DNA of 51,725 nucleotides from Perkinsus marinus ATCC 50983 (lineage: Eukaryota > Perkinsozoa > Perkinsida > Perkinsidae), in assembly GCF_000006405.1 (NCBI RefSeq), contig NW_003204184.1, positions 15,620-67,344 of the forward strand, given 5' to 3'. This document shows positions 1 through 12,000 of this stretch, one piece after another. The notes beneath the pieces were generated by a model. It did not search any database and was not told the origin of the DNA. It was given only the letters and a program-made list of their open reading frames with translations. The translations under genes were made by a program, and so were the position numbers. Position 1 is the stretch's first letter; every line of letters starts with the position of its first letter.

Positions 1-1625
1 CACCGTGTTGGAGCCGCAGGATTGCGCTGTTATAAGGCTTCTATTCGTCTGTACTTAGAATCTGGCGCGTGGGCATTATAGTACGGCTCCTACTGGTACC
101 TGGTCCTTCCCTTCGAGTGCTGCATTGGACGGTACTCTTGACACTTACTGGAGTACCCGACAAGACGTAGACGCCGCTAACTTCACGGTGGGTGCCACTG
201 CTGCCTCGAACTGCTTGAAGAAGCTTCCCAGGTTGCCTTTGCCGAGTTGTTCAACCTCGCCGGAGTCCATATAGAGTTTCTCTATCGGCCTATCGGCATA
301 GAGCTGTACCATAGCGTGGACTGTATAGTGTACAGCTTGGTCGACTCCATCGCGGATAATTATGAGTGAGTCCTCATCCTTTCCGAGGATCACTTCTAGA
401 GTAAGACTGTGGTAGTTACGCCTTTGAAGTACCAACAACAATCCACTTCCAAGCTCGCTGCGTTCGGGTTCACCTATCAGGCGCTCGTGATACCATATGG
501 CACCCGGATCGCTATGGAGATAACACCTCTTTGGTGCAAGTCATCGCCATAAAAGAGTTTACCTTGCTCGAGCACGCTGGTGGTGGTAGTGTCTTTGGAA
601 TAGAGGACTGCTCCGGTTCGAACTGTGGATTACGGTAAGTCCCCGTGGGGTTTCCTTTTTGAAGGACCTGTGTTCCGCATAGGGATGCATCTGCTGATAG
701 ATACGACACAATAACCTATGGTTTGCGTGAACCGAGGGAATGGTTTCTAGCATCGGAAGCGGACATCAGGAGCCAAGACGTAGTGGGAACGAAAGAGAAC
801 ACCATGCAGAAAGTAACCCTGCATGAGGTCACGAGATTCAGTTTAGTGTAGGTTCACATCGTTGCGGTATTCGGTGGTAACACCATTACATTGTACCGTA
901 ATGGACAGCAGTACGGTAGCTCTTACAACGGCTCGGCGATAAGCGCGTCAGCATGGGATAGCAACGCCAGGCTGATCATGGGGATTCGGTCCACTGCGTA
1001 GGGCTATTGGGTTCTCCCCAGTTGAGGCGCTTCGCACAAGGTACGTCGGCCTCTCGACAGTCTCTATCTTCAACGGTACGCTATTGGAAGGCCTCACTGG
1101 ACTTCATGATGATACTCACGATAACTTCTTTTCGGGGGCTATACATTCAGTGACTCTCATTAGAGGAGCTCTGTCAGCTGAGGAGGTCTTGGGCCTCTAC
1201 GAAAACAATGCCGGGAAACCCGAGCGAGCGTGTCACTGTGGGCATCGTGTGTGCCCTAGTGGTCCATCACGGTTCCTACCTTCAGTACAGGTAAGTTCGA
1301 AGAATAGTATGTCGTGGCCGGTCGGGTGTCTCCTCCCTCAGTGGTGATCTCTGAGTTACCGCTCTCTCGTGTTAGGTCCCTTGCTCGGGCCAAGGAGTGT
1401 GCGTTCGTAACGTGAGTGCAGACGGCCTCACCCAGACCGGTAGCTGTGTCTGTTTACCGGGCTACAGTGGTGGGCAGTGTGGGACTGGATGGGCCTGGGT
1501 GTAGATCCTGGTCAGGTCCGAACTGTTCAGTGCATTGCTCTGAAAACGGGGGCTGCTGTAAAATCGATGACGATTGCCCTTATGACCGTCATTGTGATGA
1601 ACTCACCAGCAGCTGCGTCAGCTAG
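1..1625 (+). CDS. Secreted/extracellular LamG plus EGF-like protein (5' partial)
   Basis: The 3' part of a multi-exon gene that begins before the window. Joined exons give, in order: a discoidin-like stretch (AALDGTLDTYW near 100-185, continuing GVHIEFLYRPIGIELYHS near 270-330, then RYGDNTSLVQVIAIKEF near 505-565); a concanavalin/LamG-type fold (NTITLYRNGQQYGSSYNGS near 880-940, then FSGAIHSVTLIRGALSAEEV near 1130-1185); an EGF module (CSGQGVCVRN ... GSCVCLPGYSGGQC, 1383-1480); and a Cys-rich tail (CSENGGCCKIDDDCPYDRHC) ending at a stop at 1623-1625. LamG and EGF modules bind ligands outside the cell, so a secreted or surface adhesive role is inferred. The signal peptide, if any, lies upstream of the window. 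Exon borders before 850 are approximate. The minus-strand ORF at 145-441 is read as a shadow of the first exons. Confidence 0.7.
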
Positions 1626-2101
1626 TATCGATGATTCTTTGGAGACTTCCTCATGCTCCGTCATGCAACACTAGATGTGTTTCATTCCTTTTCCCTACTG
1701 TTTTGTTTATTTTGCCGGCAGTGATATCCCGCATTATGCTCCCAGTTTGATGAGTTTTTCGTTACGTGTACTCCTATCTCCCGTTGAATGCATTGGTTCA
1801 TCTTGCCATCTCCATCGTGGTCTTTAGCGCCTATATCAAAGGCCTAGAGAAGGCTCATCTAGAGGTCTACAGGGCCCAGTAACGAGCATCCATTTGTGTC
1901 CGCTATTCTCCCAACCAAAAGCCGTTCAGCCCCTCCCATTGGGAGTTACCAGCCGTCTTTCTGCTGTGCGCCACTGTGGTGGTGATCTGAATGGCGGTAG
2001 GCCACTCCTATGGTCAGCGCATAGCCTCCTGCTTCTACTCAGCTTGGGGTCCTCTCGGGTGGCCTGCTGAGACCCAATGCGTCTAGTTCCTTCTGATCCC
2101 T
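1626..2101. other. Intergenic stretch, possible small membrane-protein exon
   Basis: Between the LamG/EGF gene and the Rieske gene. One plus-strand frame (about 1775-1882) reads LVHLAISIVVFSAYIKGLEK and ends in a stop, and looks like one membrane helix with a short polar tail. No start codon in that frame could be joined to it with confidence. It may be the last exon of a very small gene or chance. Confidence 0.25.
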
Positions 2102-2911
2102 ATGAGTTCCTCCTCCGCCTCGTCCACCCCGAGAGACGGCACCGAATCAGATGGTGAGTCCCAGCGGTCTAGTGCGGCTATAGCGAATGAGAACCGACAC
2201 GTTGGCCTGGAAGGATCGCAGTGGCATGCAGTATGCACTCTCTCACGACTGAGAAGGGAGGGACGGGTTCATACACAGGTAGGTTGGGCTCATCGAACAC
2301 CAGCAGTTACTATACTCTGGTTTCCCACGGTTTCTTCGCCCTCAGGTCGATGGACGATTCGTATCAGTGTTATATGATCCCCGACCACAGAGTGGGAGCA
2401 AGGCACCTGTCATATACTGTCTAGATTCTATTTGTTATCACATGGGTGGTCCCTTGACCACGGGAGATATCGAGGATGTATGTTCTCTACTTGGTTCATG
2501 TTTATTCGCCTTTCAGATTGACGGCATTCCCAGCCTCAGTTGTCCTTGGCATCAATATAAGATCAACTTGCGGGATGGTTCTCGACTTTCCCGCCCAGTT
2601 ACTTTTGAACCAAAGACTCGGAAGCCAATACCGGGCAAGTGGGAGGTCCGAACTGGGGCGCGTGTGCCGTTATGAGGTGCACATTTGGTCAGAGTGGTCC
2701 CAAGTGTGTCCAGCGCATACACGATGTTCGTTGTACAGCCGATGGGCAAGTTGAAGTGAGGCTCACTGTGGAAAGCAGTCAGCCCGTGCTCAGCGATAAA
2801 TACGCATACAACTCCCGTGCTGGTGAGAAAGGGGCCATTCTGTATCACCGATCGTTCCTAGCCCTCAGTGATGAATTGACAAGACTCTCTATTCCTCAGC
2901 TCGTAACCTGA
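2102..2911 (+). CDS. Soluble Rieske-type [2Fe-2S] protein (RFESD-like)
   Basis: A small protein with one Rieske domain, a family of soluble electron carriers. The cluster ligands are clear: box 1 is C-Y-H in DSICYHMGG and box 2 is C-x2-H in LSCPWHQYKI. The N-terminus from ATG 2102 is Ser-rich and polar, followed by WHAVCTLSRLRREGRVHT, a typical domain opening. Introns inferred from frame and GT-AG ends: 2279-2345; 2478-2516 (39 nt, joins GDIED to IDGIPS); and one of about 50 nt whose removal joins EVRTGAR to RIHDVRCTADGQVEVRL. The C-terminus is a further 45 or so residues ending LSIPQLVT. No signal peptide, membrane segment or oxygenase catalytic domain is present, so this is not a full Rieske oxygenase or the bc1 subunit. 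Partner proteins are unknown. Confidence 0.8.
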
Positions 2912-3167
2912 CCATAAAGGGAAGCTCTTCCGAGCAGTTGGACTCCTCCAGGCCTCCCCCGTGCGTGATGGACTATTATAATTCCCCCCGCAATTTCAAG
3001 AGGAGGTTGTGTGCCCGCCAATCGACTATCGGGAATTGAATCCTCTGCATTACTCGATAGCCCTCCGACTATCGGACTATTACGTTTCGACCATCACCTG
3101 TGTTCTGTAGGGCCCCTAAAGTCGTCGTCTTATGTGAGTTTAATATTTCCTATTTCTCCACCCTACG

Positions 3168-4228
3168 ATGTCGTCCTCGCCCATGTCCCAGTGTAGTGCT
3201 CCCCTCAGTGACTCTGATGCTGAGTCTGAGTCCATCGTCTTCAGTACCTCCTCGGAGTCCAGCCCGACCAGCCTCCCACAGCGGCTCAAGGACGTCTTCG
3301 GAGGTCAGCCCCTCCCCCACTGCTGATCACTCTCTTGCATTGTCTTCAGATGACGAGCCCAGCGTAGAGGCGCTCTGTTCGGACCCTAGCAGATATTGGA
3401 AGCGAGTGGTGGTCCTAGCTGGCGCTGGTATCTCCGTGAGCGCCGGGATCCCTGACTTTCGCTCGCCCAATACAGGGATATACGCTAACGTGAAGCAATA
3501 CACCGACAGTCTGCGAGCTCCCGAGGACCTCTTCTCGATCCACTACTTTCGGCATGACCCTTATCCTTTCTACAGGCTATGTCATGAAGCCAAGTTGGGT
3601 AGGGGGACGCACGAGCCTACTGCAGCGCACAGGTTCGTAGCATGGCTTGCCGAGAAGGGAGCTCTATTACGGTGCTACACTCAGAACATCGATAGCCTTG
3701 AGATCGATGCCGGCGTGCCTGAGGAACTCGTCGTTCAGGTGAGAACACTCTCCCACATTCTAAACGGTTGAGTTTCTTCCTCCCTAGGCTCATGGCCATC
3801 TCCGGTCAGCCCGGTGTATTGATTGTGGATGCCCGTATGGCGGCGACATGAGCGACTTGTTGAGCTCTGAGGAGCCGGTCCACTGCGCTGCCTGCTGTGG
3901 CTTGGTGAAACCAGACGTTGTATTCTTCGGCGAGAACCTGCCCGAACGGTTCTTCGACTGTGTCCAAGAGGATCTTTCCCAAGCAACGTTGTTGGTCGTG
4001 ATGGGCACCAGCCTGCAGGTCGGGCCATGCAACCAAATACCCATCCTGTTGCCGAGGACCACTCCTAGGCTGCTGGTGAATCTAACCCCACCTCCTCACG
4101 GTATGTTCCGGTTTGGTCGGGCTGATAACTACCGGGACGTCTTCATCGAGAACGACACCGACTCCGCAAGTGTGGAGTTGAGGAAGATGCTCGAGGAGTC
4201 CGGTGGACTGATGCCGTCCAGGTTGTGA
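3168..4228 (+). CDS. NAD-dependent protein deacylase, sirtuin class I (SIRT2-like)
   Basis: Removes acyl groups from lysines using NAD. Three exons: 3168-3303, 3350-3738 and 3788-4228, with introns of 46 and 49 nt. The protein opens with a Ser/Asp-rich tail (MSSSPMSQCSAPLSDSD). The catalytic core follows: NAD-binding GAGISVSAGIPDFRSPNTG, the ribose/nicotinamide motif TQNIDSLE, and the catalytic His in AHGHL, which is created by the second splice. The zinc site is CIDC and CAAC, then VKPDVVFFGE and VMGTSLQV near the C-terminus. All expected catalytic and zinc residues are present, and the length of about 320 residues fits a class I enzyme. ATG 3168 is chosen because it is the first start in frame with exon 2 after splicing. 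A longer unspliced ORF from 3100 crosses the intron and is rejected. Confidence 0.92.
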
Positions 4229-4462
4229 TGCCACCTGGTTTGACCGATAAGATGATGAGAAAATCTGTCCAACACGAGAACGTAACGGTATAGAAATACT
4301 GCGCCCCCAAGGCGGCACTATTGGCAGTATTACACATTTGCTTCATCCTTGAGTTTAACGATAGCGTACAGTGTTCGTCACAGTGGGCAGGGTCCGGGTC
4401 TCGTGAGGAAACTATCCGTGTACTCTATCGCCCAATTCAGTTCCTGATAGTCTCTTTGATGA

Positions 4463-7400
4463 ATGGTAGTCCCACCTCCACCCCAACGAGGCACGGAAGG
4501 CCCTGTTCTTCCAGAAGCACAGGCTTTGAAGGCGAACCCTGTGGAGGGTCGTGGTCGGCAAGCTACCATCAGTGAATCGACTTCTCCTGCTTCCGTGAGT
4601 CGGCCTGGGGCCAGTACGAATCCTAGTGGCCGAGAACTATCACCCTTGACTGAAGAGCGTAGCTTGGAGATTGATGAACGTGTTGTTGATGGCCCCGAGA
4701 TGAGGAAGGACAGTTCCACTGAAGACCACATGAAACGAATGCGGAGTGGATCCAGTCGGTCGGGCTGTAGCGGCCCTCGATCGGATCAGTGGTCCTCAGG
4801 CAATATCATGGTAGCGGTTAGAACGAGGAGTCTCCTGCCCTTTGAAAAGGCTCAAGGTGGAAGGGAAGTCCTCAGGGTGGGGGGGCTGTACCAAGACCAG
4901 ACACGAGTCGAGGATGTTATGGTAGGTGCTGGAGAATAAGGTGGTGGTGCTGATGGATCCGGGGACGACGGCTAGTGACGACTACCTCCGTCTGAACAAG
5001 TCTAGAGAACGCCGGTACGGCTGCTACACGGCTTCACAACGACGTTATAGACCCCTGCTAGGTACGCCTTTGACCATGTATTCGAGGCCAACTGCACCCA
5101 GAGCCACGTATACGAGAACACCGCTCAGTTCCTAATACCTGGTGTGCTACAAGGTTTCAACGCTACTGTTTTCGCGTATGGGGCCACAGGAGCGGGTATT
5201 GGTCAAGATCAACACTGTCTAGTGGAATGTCCCTACTTCAGGCAAGACCTACACCATGCTCGGTAGCTACACACAGCCTGGGACTATGAATCTCACGCTG
5301 AGGTAGGCTGTAGAATACGGTCTTCTGGGTCAAGATTAGTCGCGCAGAGATCTCTTCGATCACGTTAAGGCCCTGAAGCGACGCAATGAGAAGCACGTTC
5401 AGATCAAGTGCAGCTTCCTGGAGGTAAGAGCAGTGTAAATAGGTCCACCAGCTCAGACCGCATGTTTCCTTTCGCGACACCGATTTTCAATGGCCTCGAT
5501 GGTTTGTGAGCTACTCAGTATGAGCGTAGGTCTACAACGAGAATATTCGAGACCTGTTGGCATCCTCGAGCTCCGATTACCTCGATCTGCGTGAGGACCC
5601 GGTGAAAGGGATGAGTGTGGCCGGTATCAGTGAGGTCGGTGGTCTCGAATCAGCCCAGGAGATAATGGAACTCCTACAACGCGGCAATAGGAACCGCACT
5701 ACAGAGCCCACTTCAGCCAATGAGACATCCTCTCGATCCCACGCTGTGCTCCAAGTGGTGATTGAGCAACGGGAGAAAGGGTCTGGTCTCGTTGCTGAGG
5801 TCCTTGTCGGGAAGCTGTCGATGATAGACTTGGCGGGCAGCGAGCGGGCCAGTCAAACCAACAACAAGGGGCTGCGGATGATCGAGGGAGCGAACATCAA
5901 TAGGTCCTTGCTGGCCTTGGGGAACTGCATTACAGCATTAGCAGATCAAGCAGGGGGAAAGCAGAGCAGCTTCGTCCCATATAGAGACTCAAAGCTCACA
6001 CGCTTATTGAAGGACTCCTTGGGAGGAAATTGTCGTACCGTAATGATAGCTAATATATCACCGTGTCATCTCAATTATGAGGACACTCACAATACGCTCA
6101 AGTACGCCAATAGAGCGAAGAAAATAAAGACTAAGGTACCAGACGAACGGTGACTCCACGTGTAACCATAACTTCAGGTTACGAGGAATGTGCTCAATGT
6201 GAGCTTCCATATATCCAAATACACGCAGATCATAAATGAACTCAGAGCTATGGTGGGGAAGGTTCACATTGTAGTCGGATGAGGACGTGTGCCTCGTAGG
6301 TCACAGATCTCCGACAGAAACTTGCAACGAAAGCACATGCAGTCACACCAGAGGAACTGGTAGGTCTGGTCTCCTTCGATGTTGATCAGTAGTAGTGGTC
6401 TATTAGATGTCCCCTACGAACGATCCCGAACGGGAGGCCTCAGAGAGGTGAATCCCCATGCTCGGGTGGTGGTCGGCATATGTCTCGTGGTAGGTGGCGA
6501 CAAGAGTTGGTGAATAACGTGGAGGAGCGTGTCCAGCTAAAGCGGAGCCTTATTGATACAGAGATTGAAGGCCAATCACAGCAGACTGCCAAGGCTGGTG
6601 TGATGCTATCGATCAGTCGCTGGGAGGAGCAGACTACCAATAAAGAAGCTCCAAGTGATAACGAAGGGCAGCAAAAATCAATAGGGGCACTGCAGCAGGA
6701 GCTGAGCTCTATAGAGGAGTCAATCACGGCAAACGAGAAGTGGGGAGAACACAGTCTTGAGGGACTTAACCTTTCGTTAGGAATCGCCACATGCTGGCCC
6801 AGCGTCTGAAAGATAACGAGGAAGTTCTACGCGCCCTTCAAGCTGAGCTCCCGAACACAGTAAGCAACTGTCAAACATGCTCATATATATGACTATTGTT
6901 ATAGGTCCACAACGACGATGTACGCGCATTCCTCGAGCTCATGTTCCGGAATCAGGTGGGTTTCCATGGGTATGGATGTGGGTCTCTCTCCGACCGCTGT
7001 AGGTGCTCGAAGTGGAGGCGATGGAATCCTATGAGCAAGCCCAACAGATGCTGAAGGCGCACGAGATGATTGTGCATCAGAAAAATCTGGAAATTGAAAG
7101 GCTTAAGTTGAGGATAATACTATACTCGCAGTTCTCTTGGTCTGCGTGCCTTTTTGACCACCTATCTGTGTCCCGTCTCAGTACCAAATCAGACTGCGAG
7201 ATCAAATGCTGGAGGAACACCGCCTTGTGCTCACCGACGAGCAGCGTGGTCAGGTCGATAGAGTCAACAGTCACGCTTCGTAAGGTTCAGCGTGGCATCC
7301 AGCTAGTGTCGCGAGACAGAGGTTGATGAGATAGGTATATACCTCTGCGAACAGGCGACTTCATCGAGGCTACCGAAGAATCCGATCTGCCACACGTTGG

Positions 7401-8013
7401 GAATTTAGCGGCGTCTTCTGTTGACTCTAGCGCTACTGATCAAGCGCGGGAACTCGGTATACCCCGAGCGAGCAAAATCAGAGGGATGAAAGTCCTCGTC
7501 GAGGAGATCACCAAAGGCCCCCCTGTTACCTCCCGACAAGAGACGGAACGGCAGCAGTCTCCACAATACAAGCCCCCTAGCAGAGCCAAGACCCCCTCGA
7601 CGGTGAAGCTACCACATATAGATCATCCTCCTGGCCGATACAAACTTCTCTCACGCCACCAGAAAAATCCTCTACTGAGCAGCCAAGGACGGAGTAGCAG
7701 TAGATCTACCCTAGACCAGCCTCGAAGTAGCTCAGTCGAGTGGAGTTGTTTTAGAAACCGGGCTGATCAGGAGGGCCCCGCAATCAAGACCACCGTGGAA
7801 CTACTAACACGAGCGTCTCCAGCAATGACCCACAAAAGGAACACAATCGCTTTGGAAGAACCAGAGGAGGTCTATACCGATACAGAAGCTCCGTGGGGGA
7901 TCACTCTCTACGAAACAAGATTACATCACTCCCAATCAGGCTATAAACCGGACCACTGGACTCCCCTCGGCCACACACGTCGTCCATTGGCGCAAGAGAC
8001 CCGGTGGCGGTGA
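4463..8013 (+). CDS. Kinesin-8-like motor protein
   Basis: A microtubule motor, N-terminal motor type. Motor landmarks in order: [17 protein letters not shown]-loop [14 protein letters not shown] (codon split by an intron near 5195); switch [14 protein letters not shown]; switch [32 protein letters not shown]; and [19 protein letters not shown]. After the motor comes [18 protein letters not shown], the neck segment characteristic of the KIF18/19 group, so kinesin-8 is favoured; this group regulates plus-end length in spindles and cilia. The rest is coiled coil (near 6480-7240) and a polar Ser/Pro/Arg-rich tail ending TRWR at 8013. At least eight introns are inferred, for example 4877-4925, whose removal gives [17 protein letters not shown] Ser/Pro-rich segment of about 110 residues precedes the motor. 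Exon joins at 6320-6480 and 7240-7340 are uncertain. Confidence 0.88.
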
Positions 8014-9031
8014 GGTGCTGTAGTTATTATGACTTCGCCAGTTTGTTGGCTACAGTTTCTCCTACGTCTGCTGCGGCCTCAGCGAAAGCCTCCTCGGGTT
8101 TTCATGGAGGGAACTTGCAAGCTCTGCCTCGACCAAGCAAGCAGTCAGCGTCTAATCCACTTTCGAAGGTTGTTTACTACTATCGTTGGGAAGTGATCAT
8201 CCGCAGTCTTTTCTAGATAAGAGCGCTGGCCCAAGCTTCTGTCCGCAGAGTTCGGCTTTCCAACTCAACAGAGCAGTCGCCAGGCAAGCATGAAAACCAA
8301 TGAATCAATCATTTTCCACGTATCATATGTAATGGTGTCCTCATGCGATAATTTTATGGCGGTCGTTGTTTGGTTGAGTTACCGAGGTATCTCCCTCGAA
8401 CTAGTAGTGGCTGAAACATGTGCGAGCACTGGGACAGCATCACCCGCATTACACATTTCCACTCACCGATTCCTTATACGGTACACATCATTACATGGAC
8501 CATTCACGTGTACGTCCTGTAATAGAGTAAGTTCAACGACGGCACAACGCACTGATGGAAATAGTGCTCAACGCTTGGAATATTCACAGTTGGCACTAGG
8601 CTTAGTGGATGGCACAATAAACTCGCGCTTCCGGACATGAAATTATGTTGTCAGCGGATTATCCTAAATTCGTGGTGTCACAGGTTTTGCACTTGTGCTG
8701 ATGTACTGCTCAAACAACGATAGGGACAATATTTCTTCAGAAGTACAGGGACCCTCGTTCATTCGTAGTGCGTTACAGTTGTATATAAGTGAGGCGAAGT
8801 CATCACCGCATAATACTTACACGGACTTGGCAGTGGATCATTCAAGAATTCCTCAGTTTTCAAGTACCAACTAGTGTAAACTCGACAGTGTGAGTTATAC
8901 GAGATGATTACACCATACCAAAAGTCATGCTTATCATCCTGCTACACGATGACTGTACCACTCAAAACTCTTTACATCCATCAAGCCCTCAACGTTTCCC
9001 TACTCGGGATCTAGTGAATGTAGCATGTATA
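8014..9031. other. Intergenic region between convergent genes
   Basis: Lies between the 3' ends of the kinesin (+) and CFAP70 (-). An open frame of 116 codons at 8290-8640 has no family resemblance and sits in AT-richer sequence; a second at 8004-8216 overlaps the kinesin stop. I see no RNA gene or repeat here. Confidence 0.5.
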
Positions 9032-12000
9032 TCAATCACTGACTTTTGCTTTCCTGGCGGCTTCCTCAAGCTCGGCGCAGGCCTCTTTCCACTTTCCTTG
9101 CTGAGCCAGGCTTCTAGCGAGCAGTTCGGTCACTCTAAAAGACTTCGCAACACCAGTGACACCACGACGCTGATACAGTCGGATGAGTTTCTCGGCCTGA
9201 GGCTCCCCATAAAAGACGGGACACTTCTAGTCACCCTTCAGTCACCTCCTTTGCGAACTTCCCGTGACCCAACAAGCCATCAACAAGCTCGGTGAGAAAG
9301 TCCAAGCAGCGGACCTGGATAAGCACATGATCGAGCTTGAATACTCTGAGTTGTCGTCAGACTTCCCCAGACAAGAACTCTATCTCAGCCCTACGGTCCA
9401 CAGTGCTGAACACCATACAAGAGGTTCTCATGAAGGCTTGCAAGGCCTGCAAGGATAAGTCCAGTGCACAGTAGATAAGTGATCTACTCACCTTAGCCGC
9501 GCCGACAGCATCGTCGCTCCTCAGCAACTCGACACACAGGTCGGCCCATACCCCGGCTCGATACGGATCGAGAGCATTGGCGGCTTTGAGGAGGCTCAGC
9601 GACGACTTGCATCCTAAGCTGATACTATTGCATGGCGATTGAGCCCTTCAAGTCCTCACGTTTGCGTTCCACTAGCGCCAAGCCTAGCCACGCCAGGGAC
9701 GTTTGCTCATATGTCAGACTCGTCCTGAACGCCTCCGATGCCTCTGTGAGCTGACCCAACTCGCTATAGAGAGTCCCTAGACCAGAGCACTGCATACACC
9801 ATAACAGCTGGACTCGAGCACTTACCCATTCGGAGGTATACAATCGAGTCCTCCGGTGGACTTGTGAAGGTTCGAGTTGCCTTCTGGAAGGAATCCAACG
9901 CATCCCCTTTCCTCCCCAGTCTGAAGTAACATTCCCCCCGGTAGAGCCACGCTGCCTGATCCCGGTCGCTATCCTGTCATGGACACGACCTTCCCATCAC
10001 GGCACTCGCCCTACCCTTACCCCAAGGATTAGCTTCTCTACAATGTCAACAGCCAGATGGAAATTCCCTAAGGAAAGTAATATGAGTAGTATATGATAGC
10101 AGTGGTAGCCATTGAGTACGCTCAAAGCTACCTGATAGCATTGCCGTTTGCACCCGTAACAGGCTAAAGCACCTGCTAGCTTTAGCAGAGGCTCCAAGGT
10201 CAATCGAGCCTGATCAGCATCAGCAGCATGGCCTATACTCACGAGCTACAGTGTTCCTATGAACCTTCGTCTATAAGACCCAAGATGGACTGAGTCATCT
10301 CCCCCAAGCCCAGGGCGATAAGCTCTCTGATGACGTCCAGCACGGGGATGTCTCCCACGGGTATCCCACAGGTCTTCGGTCTCATTGACATCCCATCAGC
10401 ATCGCCTAAGCAGCGATAAACCACTGTACACTAAAATGACCTCACAACTAGGCTGGGCTCCTCCGTCTTCCTCATCAGCATCGTCCTGAACACCTTCGGA
10501 ACAAACAACTCCTGTACCAAGTGACACCCCTCCAAGCCTCTCTACCTCCCTCGGTCCTATCCGTCTCGCCCTGCTCAGCGTCCCCTGTGGCATCCACAGC
10601 CGCCAGCTTGAGGTACCTCGTGAGCATACCATGGCCTACGATGACTACGGGAGGGTCCTACTTATCCCTCAGTCGCCATTGATCGATTTGGTGTAGAACC
10701 AAAGCGAGCAGGAGGAAGGTCCCCTTCGGGCATCGTTGGTGTTCACCAAGCCTCAGTATGAACCTGATAAATGACCATAGCAATAACCTCCTCAGGGACT
10801 GCCGCGTCACGAGAAGACTCTCAATGCCGCATCGACCTCGCCCTGGTCCGCCAGGAGGACCGCAAGAGCCGTTAAAGCAGGCACCGGCACCTGGACCAAG
10901 ACCATCCTCAACACTACACCGTGCTCCCAGTCCTACCCGTCGTCGCACACTGGGGTCAGCGGGGATGTGCGCAAGCGTGCCAGAGAGACCACACAGGGCC
11001 AAGCAGCGCTGTAAGGCCGAAATAGCCTTAATTTTCCTGATGGTCTTATGCCCCTCTGGGCCGCCATAGGTGGAGGCCACCCGACACAGCAGTCGGGCGT
11101 ACCTTACGGGAGCCTCGGTCCGACACCCTCACAACGTAGCCGCCCACCGGAACCATAGCTGTGGATCCTCCATGTCCAGTTCTAGCCTTTTCTCAAAGAA
11201 CAATACCGCCCGATCAGGCCAGCCATTGGTCTCAGCTTCGAAAGACAACCGGGCATAGCGTGCAGATAAGTCCTAACAGGAGATCCCACCCACTGCTATA
11301 TGGGCCGCATAGAGTACCCTCCTGAGCTTCTCCTCACCAGCAGTGTCTCGAGCCTCCCTAGGCACGAGAGCTTCCAACCCGGGACTGCGTCCTCCTCCAC
11401 CTACCTTGGCCTCCAGCACTCCTCATCGCGGCTCATCGATCGACTCATTAGCACCGCCTCAAGCGCCCGGTCCGCCAGTCCCATGCTCTCCATGAACAAC
11501 TCACTGGAGGGTACGTACTCTTTCCACACACAGGGAGCCGCAGCGGCGAGATGCTGAACACCAAGGGACGGTTCTCGCTGATATTTCCAGTCATATTAAC
11601 TCTGTCTTTGCTTCGCTGGGCACCACGGGCCGCGAGCTTCGAGACCACAGAACGAACGTCATTCATGAGGGCCTCAGCGGCGACACGACTTTCTGGGAAA
11701 AAAACCGAGGGGACCGTAGCGACCACGGGTCGAGAGGATTCGCTCACCCTGTGCCTCCCCGTCGCTCTGTAAAGATAAAATGCCCGGCAGTAAATGTTCA
11801 TCGACAGAAGCGGCAATCTGAAGGGATAGAGTAAACCGAAGACTCCCATCTACCCACCGACCTCCTCAATGCACTCCTGCTGCAAGCTCAGCTCTCGGGG
11901 CTCCTCGGCCAGCTCAGGAACGATGTACTCCTACACCAACATAGTTGAGGACTCACTGACGGGGCAGTGCTCACCAGTGGACCTTCGCTCGGCGTTGCTG

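Noticed and set aside
145-441. Minus-strand ORF with protein-like composition
   Set aside because: The plus strand of the same stretch yields a discoidin-like exon chain that continues into the LamG/EGF gene; the minus ORF has no partner exons.
10758-11069. Pro/Arg-rich plus-strand ORF of 103 codons
   Set aside because: It is the antisense of CFAP70 TPR exons; its composition is typical of a shadow frame.
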